DNA of 64,000 nucleotides from HLUCCA09 sp039822045. Lineage in GTDB: Bacteria; Pseudomonadota; Alphaproteobacteria; Rhodobacterales; Rhodobacteraceae. The translations under genes and the position numbers were made by a program. Of the stretch, positions 17,180 to 25,771 are shown in pieces. The notes beneath the pieces are model-generated. The model was given only the letters and a program-made list of their open reading frames with translations, had not been told where the DNA came from and did no database searches. The DNA lies in the NCBI GenBank assembly GCA_039822045.1, contig JBCBMY010000017.1:1-64000 (forward strand). The letters are read 5' to 3'. Numbering within the stretch: position 1 is the stretch's first letter; each line of letters begins with the position of its first letter.

Positions 17180-17950
17180 TCAGCCGCCGGTGGCCGCCAC
17201 GCGCACTTCGGTGCCCCAAGCCTCGCACCGCTCCTGCACCGGGCCAGGCACGGGCCTGTCGGTATAGAACCGCGAGATCTCCTTCAGCGAGGCAACCCGC
17301 ACCGGCGCCGCCCGCTCGAACTTGGTCGCATCGGCCACCAGGAAGGTTCGCCGGGCACAGCCGATGATCGCCTGGCTCACCCCGACCTCCTGGATATCGA
17401 AGTCGAGCAGGTCACCGTCCTCGTCGAGCGCCGAGCACCCCAGAACGGCCACGTCGAACTTGAACTGCTCGATCGTGCGCAGCGTCAGCGCGCCCACAAG
17501 GCCCCAATCGGCCCGCCGCAGCGCGCCGCCCGCCAGCACGATCTGCGCCTCCGATCCCTCATGCAGGATCCCGGCAACATGCAGGTTGTTCGTCACGACC
17601 AGCAGGTTGCGGTGGCGTGACAGAGCGCGGGCCACGGCCTCGGTCGTCGTCCCGATCCCCAGAAACACCGACGCATCGTCGGGGATGTCGGCCGCACAGG
17701 CCGCGGCGATAGCCGCCTTCTGCTCGGCCGCCATCGCGCGCCGCGCGTCATAGCCATAGTTCGACACGCCCGAGGGCAGGATCGCCCCGCCATGCACCCG
17801 TTCGAGCTTGCCCGCCTCCGCCAATTCGGCCAGATCGCGCCGGATCGTCTGGGCCGTCACGCCGAAATGGCTGGCCAGGCCATCGACGCTCACCCGCCCG
17901 TCGCGGCGGGCGATCTCCAGGATATCGGGATGTCGAAAGGTCTGCGTCAC
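17180..17950 (-). CDS. glpR: DeoR-family repressor, glycerol-3-phosphate regulon type
   Basis: 256 residues. The N-terminal DeoR HTH (RHPDILEIARRDGRVSVDGL, then HFGVTAQTIRRDLAEL) is followed by a sugar-phosphate-sensing DeoRC domain (FLGIGTTTEAVARAL, LVVTNNLHVAGIL, DVAVLGCSALDEDGDLLDFD). It is divergent from glpD, which supports GlpR as the name, with sn-glycerol-3-phosphate as the likely inducer. The GTG at 17950 fits the usual family length (about 252); the longer upstream frame runs through the control region and was rejected. Confidence 0.83.
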   Translation of the reverse strand: MTQTFRHPDILEIARRDGRVSVDGLASHFGVTAQTIRRDLAELAEAGKLERVHGGAILPSGVSNYGYDARRAMAAEQKAAIAAACAADIPDDASVFLGIGTTTEAVARALSRHRNLLVVTNNLHVAGILHEGSEAQIVLAGGALRRADWGLVGALTLRTIEQFKFDVAVLGCSALDEDGDLLDFDIQEVGVSQAIIGCARRTFLVADATKFERAAPVRVASLKEISRFYTDRPVPGPVQERCEAWGTEVRVAATGG

Positions 17951-18004
17951 GGCCCTGGAGACTGGCGCACATGCGCCCCCAAGCGCAAGGCCCCAAGGCG
18001 CGAA

Positions 18005-18141
18005 TTTGTTCGTTTGCGCGCGCATTCGCCCCCAGATCGTCCGGTCCGATTCGCCGAAATGCCCCTCCAAAACGGCCTCCGGGCAAAGATAGCTGCAAAG
18101 CTCCCTCCCGATCCCCTTGATCTCGCTCCAAAACGAACAAA
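18005..18141. promoter_or_regulatory. Inverted TTTGTTCGTTT / AAACGAACAAA pair in the glpR-glpD control region
   Basis: TTTGTTCGTTT at 18005-18015 recurs in inverted orientation as AAACGAACAAA at 18131-18141, with centres 126 bp apart. Both are followed directly or after one base by GCGCGC. They flank the divergent promoters of glpR and glpD and are good candidates for DeoR-type operators that allow looping. The match of two exact 11-mers within 140 bp in GC-rich DNA is unlikely by chance. Confidence 0.6.
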
Positions 18142-18171
18142 AGCGCGCACCAAGTTGACAAAAAGCGCGCA
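18138..18171 (+). promoter_or_regulatory. Promoter region of glpD with repeated ACAAAA(A)GCGCGCA
   Basis: ACAAAAGCGCGCA (18138-18150 region) is repeated as ACAAAAAGCGCGCA at 18158-18171. A consensus -35 hexamer TTGACA is at 18155-18160. No well-spaced -10 is obvious: TATGAT at 18174 is only 13 bp away. The repeated unit overlapping the -35 suggests a repressor or activator site for glpD. Confidence 0.45.
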
Positions 18172-18204
18172 TTTATGATGAAACCGCGCGCAAGGGAGGC
18201 GCCC

Positions 18205-19797
18205 ATGCAAAGCTCAGAGACAGTCACGGATCTTCTGGTCGTCGGCGGCGGCATCAATGGCTGCGGTATTGCCCGCGACGCCGCCGGGCGCGGCCTGTCG
18301 GTTACGCTCGTCGAGATGTCCGACCTCGCCTCGGCCACCTCGTCGTCCTCGACCAAGCTTTTCCACGGCGGCCTGCGCTACCTGGAATATTTCGAGTTCC
18401 GCCTTGTGCGCGAGGCCCTGATCGAGCGCGAAACCCTGCTCCGCGCGATGCCCCACATCTCGTGGCCGATGCGCTTCGTCCTGCCCTACCACCACAGCCA
18501 GCGTTTCGAGGGCGACACACCCACCTCGCGCCTTCTGAACACGGTGATGCCCTGGATGAAGGGCCGCCGCCCATCCTGGCTCATCCGCCTCGGCCTTGCG
18601 ATGTATGACGGCCTCGGCGGGCGCAAGATCCTGCCCGCCACCCGCACGCTCGACCTGCGCCGACGCCCCGAAGGCGCGCCGCTGAAGGATATGTTCGAGA
18701 AGGCCTACGAGTATTCCGACTGCTGGGTCGAGGATTCGCGCCTCGTTGTCCTGAATGCCCGCGACGCCCAGGCTCGCGGCGCCGAGATCAAGACCGGCAC
18801 CAAAGTGATCTCCGCCGAGGCGGCCGACGGCATCTGGACCGTCACGCTGCAGGATGTCGAAACCGGCGCGCAGGACACCCGCCGCGCCAAGATGATCGTC
18901 AATGCGGGTGGCCCCTGGGTGGCCGACATCATGCGCGGCAAGATGCGGCGCAATACCGGCCAGAACGTCCGCCTCGTCCGCGGCTCGCACATCGTCACGC
19001 GCAAGCTTTTCGACCACGGCAAGTGCTACTTCTTCCAGGGCAAGGATGGCCGGATCATCTTCGCGATCCCGTATGAGACCGATTTCACCCTGATCGGCAC
19101 GACCGACCAGGAGCACAGCGACCCCGATCTGAGCCCCGAGATCACCGAGTCCGAGCGTGACTATCTCCTTGCTTTCGCCTCGGAATATTTCAAAGAGCCG
19201 GTCACGGTCGAGGATGTCGTCTGGACCTATTCCGGCGTCCGCCCGCTCTACGACGACGGCGCGAAATCGGCCACCGCGGCCACGCGCGACTATGTGCTGA
19301 CGGTCGATAAGGGCGCCGGCGCCCCCGCCCTCAACGTCTTCGGCGGCAAGATCACCACCTATCGCCGCCTGGCCGAAAGCGCGCTGGAAAAGATCGTGCC
19401 GCACTTCCCCGGAACCTCGGGCGCCTGGACCGCGGGCGTGCCGCTCCCCGGCGGCGACTTCCCGGTCAAGGGCGTGGGAAAGCTCATTGCAGCGCTGCAA
19501 GCCGAGTACCCCTTCCTGACCGAGCGTTGGGCCACCCGCCTGGTGCGGGCCTACGGCACCGAGGCGCGCGACATTCTCGGCAGCGCGCGCGAGGCCGCCG
19601 ATCTGGGGCAGGATTTCGGATCCACCCTCACCGAGGCCGAAGTGCGCTGGCTGATGTCTCGGGAATTTGCCCGCACCGCCGACGACGTGCTCTGGCGCCG
19701 CTCCAAGCTCGGCCTGCGTCTGTCGCCCACCGAGGCCCAAGCGCTCGGCGCCTGGATGACCGAGCAGCGCAGCAAGGCACCGGCCGCGGCCGAATAG
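18205..19797 (+). CDS. glpD: Aerobic glycerol-3-phosphate dehydrogenase (FAD, membrane-associated)
   Basis: 530 residues. It oxidises sn-glycerol-3-phosphate to dihydroxyacetone phosphate and passes electrons to ubiquinone. The FAD-binding Rossmann motif (LLVVGGGINGCGIARDAAGRG is its core) is at the N-terminus, followed by the family sequence SSSSTKLFHGGLRYLE. The catalytic domain contains NAGGPWV and GTTDQEHSDPD, and the C-terminal DAO_C-like domain starts after GGKITTYRRLAE. The ATG at 18205 has GGGAGG seven bases upstream; in-frame ATGs at 18175/18178 lie in the promoter. Divergent glpR presumably represses it. Confidence 0.92.
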   Translation: MQSSETVTDLLVVGGGINGCGIARDAAGRGLSVTLVEMSDLASATSSSSTKLFHGGLRYLEYFEFRLVREALIERETLLRAMPHISWPMRFVLPYHHSQRFEGDTPTSRLLNTVMPWMKGRRPSWLIRLGLAMYDGLGGRKILPATRTLDLRRRPEGAPLKDMFEKAYEYSDCWVEDSRLVVLNARDAQARGAEIKTGTKVISAEAADGIWTVTLQDVETGAQDTRRAKMIVNAGGPWVADIMRGKMRRNTGQNVRLVRGSHIVTRKLFDHGKCYFFQGKDGRIIFAIPYETDFTLIGTTDQEHSDPDLSPEITESERDYLLAFASEYFKEPVTVEDVVWTYSGVRPLYDDGAKSATAATRDYVLTVDKGAGAPALNVFGGKITTYRRLAESALEKIVPHFPGTSGAWTAGVPLPGGDFPVKGVGKLIAALQAEYPFLTERWATRLVRAYGTEARDILGSAREAADLGQDFGSTLTEAEVRWLMSREFARTADDVLWRRSKLGLRLSPTEAQALGAWMTEQRSKAPAAAE

Positions 19798-19964
19798 GGC
19801 GGCCGGCCACCCGCGCCGCGCAGAGGGGCCACCGTCGCCCCCGCACGCCTGTCCGGGGCACACGCACGCGCACCCGCCCGATCCAAAGGGGGCTAGGTCC
19901 CCCAATGATCCTGCGCTAGCCTCCCGCCAAAAGCCGTCGCACAAGCGGCATCCTGGGAGGATCC

Positions 19965-21641
19965 ATGAACATCCTGTTCGTGATGTACGACCAGCTCAGG
20001 CACGACTACCTGAGTTGCGCGGGTCATCCGCATCTCGACACCCCGAACTTCGACAGGGTGGCGGCGATGGGCGTGCGCTTCACCGAGGCGCATGTGCAAT
20101 CGCCCGTCTGCGGCGGCTCGCGCATGTGCTTTTACACCGGCCGCTACGCCTCGTCCCATGGCGCCCATTGGAACGGCTTCCCTCTACGCGTCGGCGAGCA
20201 CACGATGGGCGACCATCTGCGCCGGCTCGGCATGGGCTGCTGGCTCATCGGCAAAACCCACTTTGCCGTCGACGCCGACGGGATGGAGCGGCTGGGGCTG
20301 GCCCGCGACAGCGTTATCGGCGCGCGCCAGGCCGAGGCCGGGTTCGATGTCTGGATCCGCGACGACGGCCTCTGGGCCGAGGGGCCCGACGGGTTCTACG
20401 ACACGCGCCGCTCACCCTATAACGAATACCTGAAGTCAGAAGGTTACGACGGCGCCAACCCCTGGGCCGACTATGCCAATGCCGGTATTGCAGATGGCGA
20501 GATCGCCTCTGGCTGGATGTTCCGGAACGCCGACCGCCCCGCCAATATCCGCGAGGAGCACAGCGAAACGCCGTGGCTCACGGGCGAGGCCATCCGCTTC
20601 ATCGATCACGCCAAAGGCCCGTGGTGCGCGCACCTGAGCTACATCAAGCCCCACTGGCCCTACATCGTACCGGCCCCCTACCATAACATGTATGGCGACA
20701 ATCACGTGCCGGCCGCCATCCGGCATGAGGCAGAGCGCGACGACCCCCACCCCGTCTACGGCGCCTATATGGCCAACCGCATCGCCAGCGCATTCCAAGA
20801 GGACGACGTGAGGCGCAAGGTCATCCTCGCCTATATGGGCCTCATTAAGCAGTGCGACGACCAGCTCGGCCGCCTTCTCGACCATCTCGAGGAAACCGGC
20901 CAGATGGCCAACACCATGATCGTCCTGACCTCCGACCATGGCGATTATCTGGGCGATCATTGGCTGGGCGAGAAGGACCTCTTTCACAAGCAGTCGGTCA
21001 AGATCCCGCTCATCATCTACGACCCACGGCCCGAGGCCGATGCCACCCGCGGCACGACCTGCGATGCGCTGGTCGAGTCGATCGATCTGGCCGCGACCTT
21101 CGTCGACGCGGCGGGCGGGCCGAGCGCGCTGGCTGACGTCAATCACATCCTCGAGGGCCGCTCGCTGACGCCGTTCCTCCACGGTCAGTCGCCCGATGCG
21201 TGGCGGTCCTACGTGATTTCCGAGTTCGACTATTCCCAAACGCCGCAGGCCGCGAAACTCGGCCTCGCGCCCCGCGACGCGCGCCTCTTCATGGTGTTCG
21301 ACGGCCGCTGGAAGCTGATGCATGCCGAAGGCGGCTTCCGGCCCATGCTCTTCGATCTCGAAACCGATCCCGACGAGTTCCACGACCTTGCCCGCGATGC
21401 GGCGCACGAGGCCGAGATCGACCGGCTCTATGCCTGCCTCGCCGAATGGGGCCGCCGACCTGCCCAGCGCGTGACCATGTCCGAAGGTGAGATCGTCCGC
21501 CGCCGCGGCCGCTCCATACGGCGCGGGGTCCTGCCGTTCCTCGTCGACGGCTCCGAGGTGCCGCCCGACCTGACCGAGCGCTACCGCGGCCCGGCCCGCC
21601 AGATCCACGTTGAGGAGGGCGATGACCGATCCAAGCCCTGA
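19965..21641 (+). CDS. Sulfatase/alkaline-phosphatase-superfamily hydrolase (arylsulfatase or phosphonate monoester hydrolase type)
   Basis: 558 residues. The N-terminal metal motif FVMYDQLRHDYLSCAG and the SDHGDYLGDHW metal site (around residue 324) mark the sulfatase family. The nucleophile motif is C49-G-G-S-R53 in VCGGSRMCFYTGR. This corresponds to the Cys-x-Pro/Ala-x-Arg sequence in which Cys becomes formylglycine, but with Gly at the Pro/Ala position. No signal peptide is present, so it acts in the cytoplasm, as PMH-type enzymes do. The ATG follows GGGAGG. Its end overlaps the start of the TRAP transporter gene, so it probably processes the imported compound: a sulfate ester, phosphate diester or phosphonate ester. 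The substrate cannot be told from sequence. Confidence 0.82.
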   Translation: MNILFVMYDQLRHDYLSCAGHPHLDTPNFDRVAAMGVRFTEAHVQSPVCGGSRMCFYTGRYASSHGAHWNGFPLRVGEHTMGDHLRRLGMGCWLIGKTHFAVDADGMERLGLARDSVIGARQAEAGFDVWIRDDGLWAEGPDGFYDTRRSPYNEYLKSEGYDGANPWADYANAGIADGEIASGWMFRNADRPANIREEHSETPWLTGEAIRFIDHAKGPWCAHLSYIKPHWPYIVPAPYHNMYGDNHVPAAIRHEAERDDPHPVYGAYMANRIASAFQEDDVRRKVILAYMGLIKQCDDQLGRLLDHLEETGQMANTMIVLTSDHGDYLGDHWLGEKDLFHKQSVKIPLIIYDPRPEADATRGTTCDALVESIDLAATFVDAAGGPSALADVNHILEGRSLTPFLHGQSPDAWRSYVISEFDYSQTPQAAKLGLAPRDARLFMVFDGRWKLMHAEGGFRPMLFDLETDPDEFHDLARDAAHEAEIDRLYACLAEWGRRPAQRVTMSEGEIVRRRGRSIRRGVLPFLVDGSEVPPDLTERYRGPARQIHVEEGDDRSKP

Positions 21642-23709
21642 CCGGCGGCTGGCCGACCTGCTGTCGCTGCTCTTCGCCCTCGCGATCCTGTTCTATGCGG
21701 CGGGCGGGCCGATCGGCGATCTTGTCCGCTGGGTCATTGAAAGCACCACGCCGGGGTTCGACGAGATGGCGCGCCGCGATCAGCGCGTCCTGATGCGCGA
21801 ACATCCCCTCGGCGCGGCATGGCGCGGCATCGGGCGCAACGTGCTGCAGCCCACCGGCCTGATCCTTGGCCTGCCGATCCTCTTCGGCCTGACGATCTCG
21901 GCCCTCCGCCTTGGCGGTCCGCCCTGGCTTGGCCGCCTGCTCTCGGGCGCTGCGGCCGGCACCCTGATCCTCTGGATCGTCGGCATCTTTTCCACCGATG
22001 CGGGCCTTCTGCCTTCCGCCGATCCGATCGACTTCATCGCCTTTCCCGCCGCCGCCGGCGTCGCGCTCTTCCTGACATGGCGCATGTTCGGCGGCTTCAT
22101 CGCGGGCTTCTGCCTGTTCTGGGTCGTCTATCTCTTCATCCGAGGGACCTTGCCCGACTGGGCGGGCATCCTGCAGGGGGCCGAGGCGACCTTTGCCCAG
22201 AATCTCCGCGCCATGGTTCAGAACTTCTGGGCGCAAACGGGCGGCATGTTCGGCCAGCCGATCCAGGTCGTCTCGGGCAATGTGCTGATCTTCATCGTCT
22301 TCGGTGCCGTACTAATGGCTTCGGGCGCCGGCACGCTCCTGATGAAACTGGCCAACCGGCTGACCGGCGGGCTCCAGGGCGGCGCGGCCCACGCCGCCAT
22401 CGCGTCCTCGGCCCTCTTCGGAACGCTCTCGGGCGCGGCCATCTCCAACGTCGTCTCCACCGGCACCCTCACCATTCCCGTCATCAAGCGCGCCGGCTTC
22501 AAGCCGGCCTTCGCGGGAGCCGTCGAAGCCGCGGCCTCGACGGGCGGGCAGGTCATGCCCCCGGTGATGGGCGTCGTGGCCTTCTTCGTCGCCGGCCAGA
22601 TCGGGCTGGAATACCGCTACATCGTGGTGGCCGCGATCCTGCCCGCCGCCTTCTACTATCTCGGCACGTTCCTGGCCGTCTGGTTCGAGGCGCGGCGCGC
22701 TGGGATCGGCGCCCTCCCAATCGCCGCGCGCCCGGCCCTGACTGCACGCGAACGCTGGCAATGCCTCGTCTTCGTCATCCCTCTGGGTGTCCTGTCGACC
22801 TCGCTCTTCGTGCAGCCCTCGGTGCCAAAGGCCGGCTTTTACGGTTTCCTGGCGGCGCTCGGCTCGGCCCTCGTCCTCTTCCCCGATTTCCGCAGCGGCG
22901 CCCGACTGCGTGCCGCCCTCGTCGATGCCGGGCGGATGTCGGCCGCCATCGTCGTGATCGTCGCGGCCATCGGCCTGATCGTCGGCCTGATCCAGATCTC
23001 GGGCTTCGCCGGGCGCCTCTCGCTCCTTCTGGCGCAACTCGCCTCCGGGCCACTGTTCCTTGTCCTGCTGACCGTCGCGCTCGGCTCCATCGTGCTCGGC
23101 ATGGGCCTGCCGCCCGGCGCCACCTACTTCGTCATCGTCATCGCGCTCTCGTCGGGGATCGAGGCGGTGGGCATACCGGAACTCACGCTCCACCTCTTCG
23201 TCGTCTTCTTCGCCGTGATGTCCACCGTCACCCCACCCGTGGCCCTGGCCGCCTTTGCCGCCGCGCCCATCGCGGGGGCCGATCCGATCCGCACGGGCTT
23301 TGCCGCTGCTCGGATCGGCATCGCCGGCTTCCTCGTGCCCTTCGTCTTCGCCTGGCACCCCGCACTTCTCTACAAGCTCCAGGTCCTCTTTCCGCTCCTC
23401 GGGGGCGAGCTCTCGCGCTCCTCTGCCGTCATCGACCCGGGCAGCATTCCCTGGGTCGACTTCGTGTGGATCCTCTTCGCGTTCTCTCTCGCCCTCTGGC
23501 TCCTCGCCTCCGCGCTGGCGGGGTTCGAGCGGGGGCCGCTTGCCCCCCTCGAACGCGTCGCCCGGGCGGCCCTCGCCCTTCTCATGCTCGCGCCCGCCTA
23601 TCTCGTCGCCCTGCCCGCCGCCGCCGCGGGCGCCGCCCTCATCGCCATCCACAGAAGCCGCGCCCTCGCGCCGGCCGCCCGACCGTCCCAACCCCAGGAG
23701 GAGACATGA
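21622..23709 (+). CDS. TRAP transporter fused 4TM/12TM permease, TAXI type
   Basis: 695 residues and almost entirely hydrophobic. It combines the small (DctQ-like) and large (DctM-like) membrane subunits, as in the 4TM/12TM fusion family that works with TAXI-type binding proteins. Signature stretches are GAAISNVVSTGTLTIPVIKR, GGQVMPPVMGVVAFFVAG and MGLPPGATYFVIVIALSSG. The ATG at 21622 lies inside the end of the hydrolase gene with GAGGAGG in front; the stop overlaps the binding-protein ATG. It uses an ion gradient for uptake; the cargo is unknown. Confidence 0.9.
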   Translation: MTDPSPDRRLADLLSLLFALAILFYAAGGPIGDLVRWVIESTTPGFDEMARRDQRVLMREHPLGAAWRGIGRNVLQPTGLILGLPILFGLTISALRLGGPPWLGRLLSGAAAGTLILWIVGIFSTDAGLLPSADPIDFIAFPAAAGVALFLTWRMFGGFIAGFCLFWVVYLFIRGTLPDWAGILQGAEATFAQNLRAMVQNFWAQTGGMFGQPIQVVSGNVLIFIVFGAVLMASGAGTLLMKLANRLTGGLQGGAAHAAIASSALFGTLSGAAISNVVSTGTLTIPVIKRAGFKPAFAGAVEAAASTGGQVMPPVMGVVAFFVAGQIGLEYRYIVVAAILPAAFYYLGTFLAVWFEARRAGIGALPIAARPALTARERWQCLVFVIPLGVLSTSLFVQPSVPKAGFYGFLAALGSALVLFPDFRSGARLRAALVDAGRMSAAIVVIVAAIGLIVGLIQISGFAGRLSLLLAQLASGPLFLVLLTVALGSIVLGMGLPPGATYFVIVIALSSGIEAVGIPELTLHLFVVFFAVMSTVTPPVALAAFAAAPIAGADPIRTGFAAARIGIAGFLVPFVFAWHPALLYKLQVLFPLLGGELSRSSAVIDPGSIPWVDFVWILFAFSLALWLLASALAGFERGPLAPLERVARAALALLMLAPAYLVALPAAAAGAALIAIHRSRALAPAARPSQPQEET

Positions 23710-24683
23710 AGTTCAGTTTCGCCCCGCTCGCGGCCCTTACCCTCGCCGCCGGCCCTGCCGCCCATGCCCAGGACAGCCTGCGCATGGCGACCATCGCCCC
23801 CAGCCTCGGCCAGGCCATCACCATGGCCACCTTCGCCAACATCGTGAACGACAATCTCGACGGCGTTGAAATCGAGGTCGCCGCCGGCGGCGCCGCCACG
23901 CTTCACATGCTCGAGGTCGGGCGCGGCAATCTGGAAATGTCGATGGTCTCGCCCACCATCTACTTCCTGATGCAGAACGGCCGCGCGATGTATCAGAACA
24001 CGCCCGAAGCGCCGGAGCTTTCTGAGAACGTGAGCCTGCTGATGTGGTTCCCCTACGGCGCCTACCATTTCACCGTCCGCGGCGACAGCGACATTGAGGT
24101 GCTCGACGATATCGAGGGCGCGACCGTCTTCCTCGGGCCCCAGGGCGGCGGCGCCTTCAACGCCTCCAAGGGCTGGATCGAGGCCACCACGGGCCTTGTC
24201 GCCGGCGAAGACTATGAGGCCATCGCCGCCAACTGGCAGACCGGCTTCCAGGCGTTCCTCGATGGCTCGATCGACATGTATGTCAACGGCTGCCTCGACC
24301 CCTGCCAGCAGTTCCTGCAATTCACGGAAACCGAGACGCTCCGCTTCATCGGCCCCGAAGACGATACCGGCGAGGCCGTCGATAAGTTCCTGGGCAACTT
24401 CCGGTTCCGCGAAGAGATCCCGGCCGGCATGTACGAGAACCAGCTCAACGACGGCCCCACCAAGTCAAACGACACGTGGGTCGGCATCGGCATCCGCACC
24501 GACCTGCCCGAGGATCTGGTCTACGACGTCACCCGCACCTTCTGGGAGAATATCGAACAGGTGACGTCCGACGCGCCCTGGGCCCAGGCGCTCACGGTCG
24601 CGGACGCCGCACAGCAGCTCGGCGCCATGCAGCTCCATCCGGGCGCCGCCCGCTACTACCGCGAGGCCGGCGTGATCGAGTAG
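23706..24683 (+). CDS. TAXI-family TRAP transporter solute-binding protein
   Basis: 325 residues with a signal peptide (MKFSFAPLAALTLAAGPAAHA, cleaved before QDSLR). The mature protein shows the TAXI/NMT1-like fold: MATIAPSLGQAITMATFANI, IEVAAGGAATLHMLEVGRGN and GATVFLGPQGGGAFN. The ATG overlaps the permease stop (ATGA) and is preceded by GGAGGAG. It captures the substrate in the periplasm for the fused permease. Two Cys residues in NGCLDPCQQF could form a disulfide. Confidence 0.88.
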   Translation: MKFSFAPLAALTLAAGPAAHAQDSLRMATIAPSLGQAITMATFANIVNDNLDGVEIEVAAGGAATLHMLEVGRGNLEMSMVSPTIYFLMQNGRAMYQNTPEAPELSENVSLLMWFPYGAYHFTVRGDSDIEVLDDIEGATVFLGPQGGGAFNASKGWIEATTGLVAGEDYEAIAANWQTGFQAFLDGSIDMYVNGCLDPCQQFLQFTETETLRFIGPEDDTGEAVDKFLGNFRFREEIPAGMYENQLNDGPTKSNDTWVGIGIRTDLPEDLVYDVTRTFWENIEQVTSDAPWAQALTVADAAQQLGAMQLHPGAARYYREAGVIE

Positions 24684-24710
24684 GGCCCGCTTCGGGGGAT
24701 CTGGCGGGCT

Positions 24711-24731
24711 GGACGGGGCGGCGGCCCGTCC
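24711..24731 (+). terminator. GC-rich hairpin after the TAXI operon
   Basis: GGACGGG and CCCGTCC form a 7-bp stem around a 7-base loop, 28 bp after the stop of the binding-protein gene. It is followed by a weak pyrimidine tract rather than a T run, so it may be a weak or Rho-assisted terminator. Confidence 0.5.
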
Positions 24732-24743
24732 TATCACCCTTCC

Positions 24744-25676
24744 ATGACCCACGCCCCCGCCGCCCCCCAGACCATCGCCATCATCGGCGCCGGCTTGGCC
24801 GGCGCGGCCCTCGCCGCCCAGCTCCGCGCCCATGGCCGCGCCCCAACGGTCTTCGACAAAAGCCGCGGGCTCGGCGGCCGCATGGCCACGCGCCGCGCCG
24901 GGGCATTCGCGTTCGACCATGGCGCCCCGGCCTTCGATGCGGCTCATACCGGACCCGGGTTCGCCGAGGCCTCCGCCCGCTGGGTGGCCGATGGCAAGGC
25001 CGCCCCGTGGGAGGGCGAGGGCCTTGTCGGTCTGCCAGCCATGTCGGCACCCGCCCGCGCGCTCTTCGAGGGCACGACCATTGTCACGGCCGCCGAGATC
25101 CGCGAGGCCAAACGCGCAGACACCGGGTGGACCCTTCATACGGACGCCGCCCAGCACGGGCCCTTCACCACGCTCCTTGTCGCCATCCCGGCACCCCAGG
25201 CCCGCCGGATCCTGCCCGACGCGCCGCCGGGCCTGGCCAGTGCCACCTACGATCCGGGCTGGACGCTGATGCTCGGCTTCGACGCGCCCACCGGCCGCGA
25301 GGCGGCACGCACTGAGCTGCCGGGCCCCGCGCTCTCTGTCTGCCTGAACTCCGGCTCCAAGCCCGGCCGACCTGGCGAATGCTTCGTGCTGCATGCCCGG
25401 GCCGAATGGTCGCGCGCGCATCTCGAGCTCGACCGCGACGACGCCTGCAACCGTCTGATGGCCGAGGCGGCCCCGCTCTTTCCAACAGGCCTCAGCCCGG
25501 CCTATGCCACCGCCCATCGGTGGCGGTTTGCCCGTGTGGCGGAACCGCTCGGCCTGCCCTGCCTGTGGGACCCAGACCGCCAGCTCGGCTTTGCCGGCGA
25601 CTGGTGCCTCGGCCCGAATGTCTCCCATGCCTTCGACAGCGGCACCGCGCTCGCCAACGCCGTTCTCGCTGGCTGA
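24744..25676 (+). CDS. FAD/NAD(P)-binding amine-oxidase-like oxidoreductase (renalase-like)
   Basis: 310 residues with an N-terminal dinucleotide-binding motif (IAIIGAGLAGAALAAQLRAHG), then FDKSRGLGGRMATRR and FDHGAPAF, the hallmark of bacterial renalase-like flavoproteins. The C-terminal FAD contact region is LGFAGDWCLGPNVSHAFDSG. Characterised bacterial renalases oxidise aberrant dihydro-isomers of NAD(P)H; that activity here is only a family-based guess. It follows the TRAP operon after a hairpin and is probably transcribed on its own. Confidence 0.8.
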   Translation: MTHAPAAPQTIAIIGAGLAGAALAAQLRAHGRAPTVFDKSRGLGGRMATRRAGAFAFDHGAPAFDAAHTGPGFAEASARWVADGKAAPWEGEGLVGLPAMSAPARALFEGTTIVTAAEIREAKRADTGWTLHTDAAQHGPFTTLLVAIPAPQARRILPDAPPGLASATYDPGWTLMLGFDAPTGREAARTELPGPALSVCLNSGSKPGRPGECFVLHARAEWSRAHLELDRDDACNRLMAEAAPLFPTGLSPAYATAHRWRFARVAEPLGLPCLWDPDRQLGFAGDWCLGPNVSHAFDSGTALANAVLAG

Positions 25677-25771
25677 CAGACGTTCACTTGCGCGAGAGAT
25701 CGCCGGCTTTGCTGGTGCGACACGCGCGCGCGCGGTAATTGGAGCCGTCATCGCTACACCGGGGGCCGCCC

